Of a stretch of DNA of 64,000 bases, positions 1-10,776 are shown in pieces (position 1 is the stretch's first letter; every line of letters starts with the position of its first letter). The notes under the pieces are model-generated. The model made no database searches, was not told where the DNA came from, and saw nothing but the letters and a program-made list of their open reading frames with translations. A program made the translations under genes and the position numbers. The stretch is from Orobanche coerulescens (Eukaryota; Streptophyta; Magnoliopsida; Lamiales; Orobanchaceae). The stretch covers positions 136,448,096 to 136,512,095 of the forward strand of contig CM065802.1 of the NCBI GenBank assembly GCA_033398695.1, in the 5' to 3' direction.

Positions 1-1
1 T

Positions 2-316
2 ACAGGAGCTACGCATTCTTTTATATCCTTGTCTTGTGTAAATCGTTTGAATGTTTCTGGTTTTCATAATTGTGAACCTTATGTTGTTGGTTTACCGAGT
101 GGAGAGAGGATTGTTGGAAACTTAAAAACTAGAGATTTCCCTGTATCATTTGGAGGCAGAGAGTGGCTCTCAAATCTGATTGTAATAGAAATGCAAGGGG
201 ACGATATGATACTCGGAGACGATTGGCTTAATCGATATGGAGCTATTGTAAACTACCGAAGGAGGAATATCTCGCTGATCGCTGACGATGGTTCCGAAAT
301 ACTGTTTGAGGGATGA
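2..316 (+). pseudogene. Gypsy-1 retropepsin-like aspartic protease, C-terminal part
   Basis: The frame is open from base 2 and reads TGATHSFIS, the end of the retropepsin active-site motif DTGA; the catalytic Asp lies just left of the window. Downstream, the ILGDDWL segment (about residues 70-76) matches the conserved hydrophobic-Gly flap end of gypsy proteases (normally ILGMDWL). In a live element this enzyme would cut the Gag-Pol polyprotein. The frame ends at a TGA at 314-316. The same frame continues with protease-RT linker-like sequence to about 400, where a frameshift leads into the reverse transcriptase, so the stop is a disabling mutation and not the natural end. Confidence 0.82.
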
Positions 317-401
317 AAACCGAGAAGCTCAGGAAAGTTGATCAAAGCGATGAAAGCTGTCAAATTGTTGAAACAGGTCGCACTGACATCGGTGTTATGC
401 A

Positions 402-1830
402 ATGAAGAAAGAAGACGAAATTGTGGAACTTTCATCCATTCCTGTTGTGAACGAATTTCCAGATGTATTTCCTGACGAGTTACCTGGACTACCTCCACGA
501 AGGGATGTAGAATTTACCATTGAACTGGAACCCGGAGCTACACCAATTTCTAAGGCGCCGTATCGTATGGCACCTACTGAGATGTATGAATTGAAAAAGC
601 AACTGGAGGAGTTACTGGACAAAGGCTATATTCAGCCAAGCGTTTCGACCTGGGGAGCGCTGGTTCTTTTTGTCCGAAAGAAGGATGGATCACTTCGACT
701 GTGTATCGACTATCGAGAGCTGAACAAGATGACGATTAAGAACAAATATCCATTGCCATGGATTGATGATTTATTTGACCAGTTGCAAGGAGCAACAGTA
801 TTCTCTAAAATTGATCTGAGATCAGTATATCATCAGCTAAGGATTAAAGAATCAGATATTCCGAAATCAGCGTTCAGAACTCGCTATGGACACTATGAGT
901 TTGTAGCGATGCCGTTTGGTCTCACTAATGCACCTGCTGTATTCATGCAGTTGATGAACCGAGTGTTCATCGAATATTTGGATAAATTTGTGGTCGTGTT
1001 CATTAATGACATTCTAGTGTATTCTAAGAACCCGGAAGAGCATGCACAGCATTTTCGGATTGTATTAGAACTTTTAAGAAGCGAGCAACTGTACGCCAAA
1101 CTCTCTAAGTGTGAATTCTGGCTAAAGGAAGTAATGTTCCTCGGTCATGTGGTATCAGCTAAAGGAGTCCGAGTAGATCCTCAGAAGATTGAAGCGGTTT
1201 TGGATTGGAAGCCTCCTAAGAATGTGAAAGAAGTCCGAAGTTTCTTAGGACTTGCTGGGTATTATCGTCGGTTCGTGGAAGGGTTTTCCAAAATTTCCCG
1301 CCCACTTACTCGACTCCTGCAGAAAACTCAAAAGTTTGAGTGGAATGAGTTGTGTCAGGTTAGCTTTGATGAATTGAAGAAGAGATTGACGACGGCACCG
1401 ATTCTATCACTTCCACAGGGAACAGGAGGATTTATAGTTTACAGTGATGCTTCGAACCAAGGACTCGGATGCGTATTAATGCAGAATGACAAGGTGATCG
1501 CTTACGCGTCACGACAGCTGAAACCTTATGAAGTTAATTACCCAACACATGATTTGGAGCTAGCGGCAGTAGTTTTTGCTTTGAAGATCTGGAGGCATTA
1601 TCTGTACGGGACTCACTGTCAGATCTTTACGGATCACAAGAGTCTCAAATACATCTTGATCGAAAGAGTTGAACATGCGGCAAAGGAGATGGTTAGAGCT
1701 GATTAAGGACTACGACTTGGAGATTTTGTATCATCCAGGCAAAGCGAATGTAGTGGCCGACGCACTCAGCCGCAAGCCTGTTTCTATTCAGATGCTGGAG
1801 ACTCTGACCTCCCAACTTAGCCTTCAATGA
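402..1830 (+). pseudogene. Gypsy-1 reverse transcriptase and RNase H
   Basis: Residues 15-60 carry the gypsy RT entry segment ([16 protein letters not shown]). RT blocks [22 protein letters not shown] and MPFGLTNAP follow. The catalytic FIDD box reads FIND here (AAT at 1005-1007), so one metal-binding Asp is replaced by Asn. RNase H motifs ([42 protein letters not shown]) follow. A frameshift near 1655-1666 moves the end of RNase H into another frame, which reads [15 protein letters not shown] and stops at 1828-1830. ATG 402 is only the first Met of the open stretch; the natural product is a polyprotein. Family assignment is certain and the product is not functional. Confidence 0.93.
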
Positions 1831-1950
1831 GAGATTATTCGAGAAGGAATTGAAGTATGGTTACAAAGAGTCCAAGGACAACTGTGCATGATGTAAATAA
1901 CTTCATCATTAACCGAAGAAATCAAATCTAGACAGGCAGATGATCCTCTG

Positions 1951-3338
1951 ATGATTCGGTTACGTGATGAAGTGATCAAGGGGAAAGCCCCCGGATTTGT
2001 AATTCATGATGATGGAGTTTCGAAATTTCAGAACCGACTCTGCATTCCCGATGTCGATGTTCTGAAACAGACGATTCTGAAGAAAGCTCACAGTTTGCCC
2101 TATTCTATCCACCCGGGCACCAGTAAGATGTATAAGGACTTGAAGCAGAATTTCTGGTGGGGCAACATGAAGAAAGATGTAGCGGACTACGTTTCGAAAT
2201 GCTTGACTTGTCAGCAGGTTAAGATCGAGCATCAACGACCTGCCGGAATGTTGAAACCACTCCCGATTCCTGAATGGAAGTGGGAGGACATATCGATGGA
2301 CTTTATCACTAGTATGCCGAGAACCAAGACAGGAATGAACATGATTTGGGTGATAGTTGATCGTTTAACCAAATCAGCTTATTTTCTAAGCATTAAGGAC
2401 ACGTGGGGACCAGGAAGGTTGGCACGAGTATTTATTTCGGAAATAGTTCGATTGCATGGAACGCCGAAGACCATTGTTTCTGATCGAGACGGCCGTTTTG
2501 TGTCTCATTTTTGGAAAGCAGTTCATAAGGCCTTGGGGACAGAATTGAACTTGATCTGACTTATCACCCGCAGACTGACGGACAATCCGAGAGGACCATT
2601 CAAACGGTGGAAGATATGCTAAGGGCCTGTGCCTTAGATTGGTCAAACGATTGGGAAATTCATCTACCGTTGATTGAATTTACCTACAACAATAGTTGGC
2701 ATGCTTCCATTAAGATGGCACCGTTTGAGGCATTATACGGGAGGAGATGTAGATCGCCCCTGTGTTGGGACGATTCATCAGACTTAATCGGGACAGAACC
2801 AGAGTTGATCGTACAGACTCGAGAGAAGATAGCCTTGATTCATGAAAGGCTGTTGACCGCCCAGAGTCGCCAGAAATCTTACGCAGACATACGTCATCGC
2901 CCTTTGGAGTTCAGTACTGGAGACCACGTACTTTTAATGGTTTCTCCTACTCGGGGAATTTTCCATTTTGGAAGAAGGGGAAAACTGAGTCCGGGATATA
3001 TCGGACCGTTCGAAATCCTTGAGAGAGTTGGAGAGTTGGCATACAGATTGGCATTACCGCCGTCATTGAGCCATGTTCATAACGTGTTCCACGTATCCCA
3101 ATTACGGAAGTATATACCAGATCCTAGTCATGTCATTGATTTCGGCGAGATCGAAGTCGCTCAAGATGGCACGTTTGAAGAGAAACCGATCAGGATACTC
3201 GAGAGTCGAGTTAAACAGTTGAGAAACAAACCGATCGCATTGGTCAAGGTTCATTGGTCGCGCCACGGAGTGGAAGAAGCCACTTGGGAAACAGAAGAAA
3301 GTATGAAGTCCATATATACAGGATTATTTTCGTCTTGA
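1951..3338 (+). pseudogene. Gypsy-1 integrase with C-terminal chromodomain
   Basis: An H2C2 zinc-binding N-terminus is visible (HSLPYSIHPGTSKMY, then CLTCQQVK). The core follows with the first Asp in ISMDFI, the second in VSDRDGRF, and the catalytic Glu in DGQSERTIQT after a frameshift near 2550-2562. The GPF-E module (GPFEILERVG), the HNVFHVSQLRKY segment and a chromodomain-like tail (VHWSRHGVEEATWETEE) close the protein at TGA 3336-3338. Such tails direct integration towards heterochromatin in chromoviruses (family knowledge). Bases 1831-1950 are a degraded spacer in the same frame with a further stop. Confidence 0.92.
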
Positions 3339-3348
3339 GTTTCGGGAC

Positions 3349-3373
3349 GAAACTCCTTTTTAGTAGGAGAGTA
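3349..3373 (+). other. Polypurine tract of gypsy-1
   Basis: A GGGACGAAACTCC block followed by TAGTAGGAGAGTA lies directly before the TG of the 3' LTR. This resembles the usual gypsy chromovirus plus-strand primer region. Confidence 0.7.
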
Positions 3374-4245
3374 TGTAATATCCGGATTAATTACTGAGTA
3401 TTTCACCTGTATTTGAACCCTGTATTAGTTGGAATTGTGATATCAATAAGTGGAATATGGTATTTACCGTATTTGTATTTTCGTGCATGAGTATGGCAGC
3501 ATATTACTTGTCTCATACAAATACTCAATAATACAAATTATTGAGTATGGCTGCATATTATAAGTGAAGTAATCAATTATGGAGTTGGGTGGAGCCAAGC
3601 ACATGGTCCTGGACAGTTTTTAATTATTAATCCTGGACAGCTTTGGAATCTAGCGTAGGAAATTATTGAGCACAGGGGTCCAGAAACATTTTATAAAGGA
3701 CAGCACCTCATTTCATTTGGTTTTCATCTTCCTTCACCTATTCTTAGTTCCCTGAAAGTCCAGAGGGTTTTCCCTACCTCTTAAACACATTTAGACCACC
3801 CCTTTTGTGAACTTTGAAGATTTGGTGTCACTGGTAATTGATCATTGAAGTGGAGAAACATCTTGATCTGGCAAGCAAGCAACCGGAGTTGGATTCTACT
3901 TATTGCCTCGGTGTTTTCTTCATCTTAAGGTATGTTAATACTAATTCCTACTTGGATTTGTGTTATCAAGGATATGATAGAAGTATGATGTCAAGATATT
4001 GAGTTCCACTGATAAAATCATCCAAGCATCATCATGTTTTAGAAATTGGGATGTTTATACTTATGAATAAATCATCAGAGGTTATATCCTTCCATATAAG
4101 TTGGATTTGTTAGATGTTTTCTGGATATAATGATGATATTGGAATCTAACACATCAATCTTGGATCACCCAACTTCACCTGAGAATTTCGTATGTTCAGT
4201 TTTCTACCCAGTACCCTACTGTCATCAACTAGGCGAGTCAAGTAG

Positions 4246-4527
4246 GCTGATCAGCGAGGTTGACTTCTAACTCGGCTGATCAGCGAGGTTGACTCGGCTG
4301 ATCAGCGAGGTTGAATTTCCGGTCCAATCGGGTGTTGACACGTGGCACAATATGATCCGTCTATTTAATTGTCCTTCGAACGGTCATAACTTCTTCATAC
4401 GAACTCGGATTCGGATGAATTTTTTTTAAAACGATCGTCTCGAGGTTGACTTTTGACTCGGCTGATCAGCGAGGTTGACTTTTGACTCGGCTGATCAGCG
4501 AGGTGACTTTTGACTCGACTGATTAGG
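4246..4527 (+). repeat. Array of the perfect palindrome GCTGATCAGC in the gypsy-1 LTR
   Basis: Exact copies start at 4246, 4275, 4297, 4461 and 4490, with a decayed sixth near 4517. Each sits in a longer unit (ACTCGG-palindrome-GAGGTTGACTT). The two clusters are separated by about 150 bp of unrelated sequence. Its position in the first half of the LTR suggests U3 promoter sequence. Confidence 0.9.
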
Positions 4528-4780
4528 TTACATTTTATGAACTTCCGACCGTGATTTGAATTGTTAGATGTTCGTATGACTGTAAATGAAATCTATATTA
4601 CTTATTTTGTTAAGGTCTGAGCTTAGCAACGTGATTGATTGAAGGGGCGACCTTCGAGTGTTTCATTTTTGTGGAAGTTTCGTTCTTGTCTTCGAATCGA
4701 GGCAAGTACCTTATTTGTTTTATGTATTGTTGTTATACATATTGTCGTGCATATATGTCGTTATTGTATGTCCACCTCGT

Positions 4781-4906
4781 GTTGGTCCGACGGGATCATC
4801 GGGGGATCTATGCTAGCGTGCGCTGGATCATCGGACGGGTTTTTCCACCACGGGTTGGTCTGACGGGATCATCGTGGGTTCTAGGCAGTGAACGCTGGAT
4901 CGTCGG
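4781..4906 (+). repeat. Two-copy tandem repeat in the gypsy-1 LTR
   Basis: Two units of about 73 and 53 bp share GTTGGTC-GACGGGATCATCG at the start and CGCTGGATC-TCGG at the end. They are imperfect copies with internal length differences. Confidence 0.75.
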
Positions 4907-5445
4907 AATTACCATGTGTATGTTATGATATCATGTTGTGATTATCAGTTGTGTATGTTACTTATTGAGTTTCTCGTAGGAGAAGACTCGTTGATATTTT
5001 TGTCAATTACGTATTATTATTCTGCGTGAGATGTTGAATAATACGTTGTGGTACTTGTACTAGCATCGTTGTGCTAACCCCTTCAGGGGTGAAGATTTTG
5101 TTTATGTTCAGGATCCAGGAGAGCGGGGAAACAACCACTGGAGCTGCATGACGACGGGGGTGCAGAGTGATGTTCTGTCCGGGTTTACTTGTCTGTTGTT
5201 TGTTAGTTATTTCAATAAGTACTCGAGTACGTAGTCGTTTTTGATGAATTTGAATTTGGTGATGTATTAATAATTTCTGTTGAACATTTGTATTTTCACT
5301 ATTTGGTCATAACTGTTGTATCTTAATTTCGTTATTTTCATTCGTTGGTACTTTTTAATGCCTTTTCAACTCTTTAGCCTTGTAAATCCTGATGTAAAGG
5401 ATTTACGGCGCTGTAATATTCCTGAATATATCAGGGGTGTTACAG

Positions 5446-6760
5446 CCGGAAGCCGAGCAACAAGAAAAAGACGATAGAAGACGTGCTTGGAAAAACAAGA
5501 TCAAGGCCCTGATTGGCGAATCAGAAGCCTCCCCCGCATCAACAAAGTCCGAAGAATATCTTCAGGCAGTCACTGACAGTGACTCGTCCGATGATGAATT
5601 CGAAGATAAAGCATATATGTGCTTTATGGCCAAAGACATACCGGAAGACGAAGATAGCGATGATGAGGTAAGCTCAACCTCAAATATTCATGTAAATGCA
5701 TCCCATACCTTTGAAAACATGATGAATGAATTTAAAATCATTCAAAAGGCCCATGAGACATTGAAAAATGAAAACATACAGCTCCAAATTTCTAACCTAG
5801 AGTTGAGGGAAGAAAACGACTTGCTGAAAGTAAATTACGAAAATATGTATGTTGATTGTGAAAACAGCAAAGTCAATCATGAAAAACTCATGAAGAGCAA
5901 TCATCAACTTGCTCACGAACTAAATGAGGCTAAGTCTCACAATGAAATTAAGACAAATGATTTCGTTCTGCTCCAAGCCAAAATAAACTCTCACAAAACG
6001 AGAAGGAGAACTTGAGACCATCTTGAAATCATTCGAGAAATCATCTAAAAGGATGGAAGAAATTCTAAGCACCGGGCAAAATACTCATGATAAAAGTGGC
6101 TTAGGATACAACTCATTCTCCAATAAAGGGAAAACTAGTACTGTGTTCGTCAGGGGTGTGGAACCCATTCCTGTATCGGAAGAAATCCCGAGTCCTGTGA
6201 AGGTACCTGCCGCACCGCGAACAACAAAGGTTGTCATTCCGCCACCACAGTCATATCACATACAGCGGAATCCTCAGCCATTCAGACCTGTAAGGCGTAA
6301 TCAACAGCATGTTCCCCGAGCATATCAAAAGCGCCAGCAGCCGCTCAGAAAGAAGGTTGTACCCAAATATCAAAGGCCCGCATAGCAGTTGTTCCAACAG
6401 TACAGTGCGCCTAGATATTGGATACAGGAGCCTCGTTATCCATCACGAAAGCAGATCGTCGCACAGTATCAGCAACATCTTTGGGAATCCAACTGGAGAC
6501 CCAGAAGGCAAGCTGTAAGGCCGACGAAAATGGCTCCACCTCCAAGACGAAATTCATATTGGATTAATAATAATAACCCTGAATTTTTCATGCATAATAA
6601 TTATCAAGGTTACAGTGACTATGTGCCTGCCCCACGTAGACACCGCAAGAATGCACCTAAAGTATCCTACAGCAAGCCCATTGTTGTTAAGCAAATCTGG
6701 GTACCTAAAGGCACTAACATCCATGGACCCAACAGTCAAAGGGGACCTAAATCTACTTAA
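5446..6760 (+). pseudogene. E gag, C-terminal two-thirds, with coiled coil
   Basis: The part after the gypsy-1 junction encodes an acidic Ser/Asp stretch (TDSDSSDDEFEDKAYMC). A heptad-rich coiled coil follows at about 5730-6060 (LKNENIQLQISNLELREEN), then a basic, Pro/Gln/Arg-rich tail ending near IWVPKGTNIHGPNSQ. Coiled coils in Gag are typical of Sireviruses. No CCHC knuckle is visible here; it probably lay upstream of the insertion point, as in the G copy. Breaks are a frameshift at about 6000-6023, TAG at 6383-6385 and TAA at 6758-6760. The apparent GTG start at 5437 is in the gypsy LTR and is meaningless. Confidence 0.85.
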
Positions 6761-8353
6761 TTTCTTTGCCTACAAGACATCTTAGAGAAGGACATCTGGT
6801 ACTTCGACAGTGGGTGTTCTTGGCACATGACAGGAGACAAAAGCAAGTTGTCAGATTTCGTAGAAGGTCGCGGTCCAAAAGTGCGCTTCAGTGATAAATC
6901 AAAAGGAAGAACAAGAGGGAAGGGAACCCTGCTTGTAGGAAAATTCAAAGTCACCGATGTAGCTTATGTTGAAGACTTACACTATAATCTACTTAGTATT
7001 ATACAGTTCTGTGACAAACAGTTCTCGGTGAAACTCTATATAGATCACTGTAGAGTCAAGAACATCCTGACCAAAGAAATTGTGCTCACAGGAAGAAGAT
7101 CAGGTAATATGTATATTGCTGACTGGATGCCTACGAGCTCCACAATACCTTGTTTTGTTGCCAAATACACTGCAGATCTAAGATGGCTATGGCACAAGAG
7201 GATGTCTCACGTCAATTTCAAAACGATCAACAAGATCGCTAGACAGGAAATGGTCAGAGGTTTGCCCAATGTGTCATTCCAAAAAGACAGCGTCTGTGGA
7301 CCTTGTCAGAAAGGCAAGCAAATCAAGACCACCCTGAAGAGAAAATCCTACGTTTCCACTCACACAGTTCTAGAAATGCTACACATGGATCTCTACAGTC
7401 CTGTAGACCCGGTAAGTTTGGGAGGTAAGAAATACTGTCTCGTTATTGTTGATGATTATTCTAGGTATGCTTGGACAATCTTCCTAAGCAAGAAGAAGGA
7501 AACAACATCAAAGTTGTCAGAGCACCTGAGAAAGCTTCAAAATGAGAAAGGGTTGAGTATCGTGTCCATTCATTCCGACAGAGGTACTGAATTTACAAAC
7601 CGCTTTATAGAGCAATACTATTCGAAAAATGGGATACAGCACGAATACTCAGCTGCCCGCACACCTCAACAAAATGGTGTTGCCGAGCGAAAGAACAGGG
7701 CGCTCAATGAAGCAACAAGGACCATGATTGCCGCAAGCAAGTTGCCACAGCGTTTCTGGGGTAAAGCCACCAATACAGCGTGCTACACACAGAACTGCTA
7801 TATCATCAACAAACACCACAACAAAACAGCATACGAGGTATGGAACAACAAAACTCTATTAGTTTCATACTTTCACATATTCAGATGCAGGTGTTATGTT
7901 TTGAACAACGGGAAGGATCAACTTAGAACCTTCGATGAGAAGTTGGATGAAGGGATATTTGTAGGATATTCCTCTGTCAGCAAAGCTTATAGGATCTTTA
8001 ATAAACAGAAGCTGACAATTGAGGAATCAGTACATGTAGTGTTCGACGAACCTCACCATGATCCTACAGGAGTAGAAGATGTTACTCAGAATATCCAACA
8101 ACTCACCATTGATGATCCTAAAACTCCTATAGATCCTGTCGTTGACTTAGAAATCAACCCCGTAGCTATAAGAACAGAAATAGATGAAGCTGATGTTGTA
8201 GAAGCTGAAGCTGAAACTACAGCAACTCAAGATACAGTACGGGATGCCGAATTAGAACCCGACAGAAGATGGTTGAGAGATCACCCACAGGAGTTGATCA
8301 TAGGAAACATTGATGCTGGTGTATCTACCCGTAGGAGAATACAGAGTACGTAA
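6761..8353 (+). pseudogene. E protease and integrase
   Basis: The frame continues from gag through a copia protease site (WYFDSGCSWHMTGDKS) and a pre-integrase zinc-binding domain (LWHKRMSHVNF then VCGPCQKGKQ). The integrase core keeps all three acidic residues: LHMDLYSP, IHSDRGTEF and NGVAERKNR. The conserved YVLNN and GIFVGYS segments of the copia integrase C-terminus follow, then an acidic linker rich in Ala/Glu/Val before the RT. The listed start (Met in HMTGD at 6827) is internal to the protease. A TAA at 8351-8353 interrupts the linker. This is the longest intact stretch of the element. Confidence 0.92.
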
Positions 8354-9992
8354 GGAAATGTACTATGTGCGTAAGAAGAACCCGAATCTGAGATATCTCC
8401 GTTTCCTGTATGGAAGTCTCAAGCTGAACTTAAAAGACTTCATATGTGCACTATAGTTGTATTCTTAGCTCAATCTTAACCTGTTTCTACCAAAGAAGCT
8501 CTAGACAATTCTCACGGGATTTCATCTATGGAATAAGAGCTTAATGGTTTCGAAGGAAACAATATATGGTATCTAGTACCCAGACCTGAGCATCAAGCCG
8601 TAATTGGAACAAAATGGGTATTTAGAAACAAGAAGAATACACATGGACTTGTTATCAGAAACAAATCCCGTCTAGTCGCACAAGGCTACAGACAGGAAGA
8701 AGGCATTGACTATGATGAAACATTTGCCCCTGTAGCCAGACTAGAAGCCATTAGGATATTTCTAGCCTTTTCCGCCCATAAGAGCTTTATTGTATATCAA
8801 TGGACGTAAAGAGCGCATTCCTGAATGGAGACCTTGCAGAAGAAGTCTATGTTGAACAACCACCATGTTTTGTCAACACAGAAGGCAGAGACGTTGTATA
8901 CAGACTACGGAAAGCACTGTATGGACTTAAGCAAGCACCTAGAGCGTGGTATGAAACCTTGTCCCTGTACCTAACAAATAATGGATTCGAGAAAGGTGCT
9001 GTGGACAAGACCCTATTTAAGATACAGGAGGTGATGACCTCCTGATGGTTCAAATATGCGTAGATGATATTATATTTGGTTCAACTAACCTTACTCTATG
9101 TCAAAGGTTCTCTCATCTCATGCAAAGTAAATTTGAAATGAGTATGATGGGAGAACTTAGTTATTTCCTAGGATTGCAGGTAAAGCAAGTGCCTACAGGA
9201 ATCTTCATCAACCAGGAAAAGTACAGCAAGGAGCTTCTCAACAAATTTGGGATGAAAAACTCCAAATCATCGTCAGCCCCCATGAGCACTTCCGTGCAAA
9301 TTAGTGCTGATGAAGCTGGAAAGCCGGTTGATCAATCACTCTATAGAAAGTTCATTGGATCACTCCTGTACCTAACAGCTAGCAGGACCGATATCCAGTT
9401 TGATGTAGGAGTGTGTGCTCGGTATCAAGTAGCCACTAAAGAATCACACTTCACAACAGCCAAACGAATCCTGAAGTACGTCAAAGGAACAGCCGATGTA
9501 GGAATGTGGTATCCTAAAGAAGGCGGATTCGATTCGGTTGGCTACAGCGACTCAGATCTCGAAGGCTGCAAGCTAGATAGGAAGAGTACAAGCGGTACTT
9601 GTCCCTTTCTTGGACCTAAACTTGTGTCGTGGTTTAGCAAGAAACAATTGGCAAACTCGCTTTCCACAGCTGAATCAGAATACTATGCTGCTGGTAGTTG
9701 ATGTATGCAGATCCTTTAGATGCAACAACAGCTGTCAGATTATGGAATCACTGTCAAGAAAACACCAATCATGTGCGATAGCACGAGTGCAATTGCAATA
9801 ATGCATAATCCTGTATTGCACTCGCGTACTAAGCACATTCATATGAAGCATCACTTCATTAGGAATCATGTTGAGAACAAGGATGTTCGGATCGAGAAAG
9901 TTCATACAGATATCCAGTTAGCCGACATCTTTACCAAGCCTCTCAGCACAGCAAGATTCTGTATGCTTCGACAAGAATTGGGAATGCTATAG
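8354..9992 (+). pseudogene. E reverse transcriptase and RNase H
   Basis: Bases 8354-8600 are full of stops but lead into RT sequence from about 8600 ([34 protein letters not shown], where readable). Frameshifts near 8798 and 9030 split the core, so [12 protein letters not shown] (8800) and QICVDDIIFGSTN (9045 onward) lie in different frames. The VDD catalytic box is intact. RNase H follows (GYSDSDLEGC, LSTAESEYYAAGS, CDSTSAIAI, HIHMKHHFIR, DIFTKPL). Stops at 9699-9701 and 9717-9719 interrupt it, and pol ends at TAG 9990-9992. Confidence 0.92.
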
Positions 9993-10776
9993 CCCGACTC
10001 CCTATAGGTTTTTAATGCTTTTACTCAACAATTGAGGGGGAATGCTGTAAGACCCAAGAATACAGTATCCATCGTTAATTATCTGTAAACTCAGACAATC
10101 CGACAGCACTGTAGGAATAAAAAGACATAAATTCATCCTACAGCTGACACGTGTAATAATTAAGGGAGAATACAGTATGACCCATGAATATAGTATTAAT
10201 CTAAAAACTGCTGTAAGAATTGAATCCTGTATGTACCTTTTAAGGGGGAACGCTGTATTTTCACGGATACAGCACATACTATGGAAATTTAATTAATATT
10301 ATACTAATATTTTATTAGTTTTAAAATAGTTTTAAGTCCACGTGCCCTGTTTTAAAATCAAACGTCTTTGCATTAAATGCTTTACACGACATTTGGACTA
10401 TTTTATCTGAAACGCCGAATTTTTTCAAATCAATAAATAATTTCAAACTGCCGTTCCGGGCAATAAGGGAAGTCGATATGTCAGATGTGGGACCAGTTAT
10501 CATTTCAAAATTGGATGGATAAGATATACTAGTAATGCTTGATCCATCCTGTTCGTTCATTTAAAAACGACGGTTCTCATCCCTTAAATCTGACCGTTCA
10601 CTGTCTGGAAACCCTAATCTTCCCCGCCCACTATAAAAGGATTGTTACTTGCTCCCTTCGACTCTTTACACTTTCTGCAAAATTAAACGAATCCTTTGAA
10701 CAAACAGCCTACAGTGTTTACTGCAATTTACTGCATTTTCTTTGCATTTCACTCACTTTCTCTTCTAGAAATTACT
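9993..10776 (+). other. E spacer between pol and env-like ORF with three purine tracts
   Basis: The spacer is non-coding. It carries three related purine tracts, each followed by a TACAG/CTGTA-type motif: TTGAGGGGGAATGCTGTA at about 10031, TTAAGGGAGAATACAGTA at about 10159 and TTAAGGGGGAACGCTGTA at about 10240. Repeated polypurine tracts near the 3' part are known for Sireviruses. The remainder is AT-rich and shows no ORF worth calling. Confidence 0.7.

Larger units (their letters stand above)
1..5444 (+). mobile_element. Gypsy-1: Ty3/gypsy chromovirus (Tekay/Del-like), 5' part off-window
   Basis: The order protease, reverse transcriptase, RNase H, integrase, chromodomain, polypurine tract and 3' LTR is visible, which is the Ty3/gypsy order. 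The C-terminal chromodomain and roughly 2-kb LTR suggest the Tekay/Del lineage (inference). The element begins left of the window, inside the protease gene. It ends at the TGTTACA terminus at 5444, and the next base is already coding sequence of a copia gag, so it was inserted into Sirevirus E. The 5 bases after it (GCCGG, 5445-5449) are the expected right TSD copy; the left copy is off-window. The reading frame is broken several times, so the element cannot move by its own proteins. Confidence 0.93.
3374..5444 (+). repeat. 3' LTR of gypsy-1 (about 2.07 kb)
   Basis: It starts TGTAATATCC directly after the polypurine tract and ends GGGGTGTTACA at the junction with copia gag sequence. The other LTR is off-window, so boundaries rest on TG/CA ends, the tract and the target junction. 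It contains a palindrome array, a two-copy tandem repeat and a terminal 33-bp stem-loop module. The small ORFs inside it (for example 4635-4928) look like chance. Confidence 0.88.
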
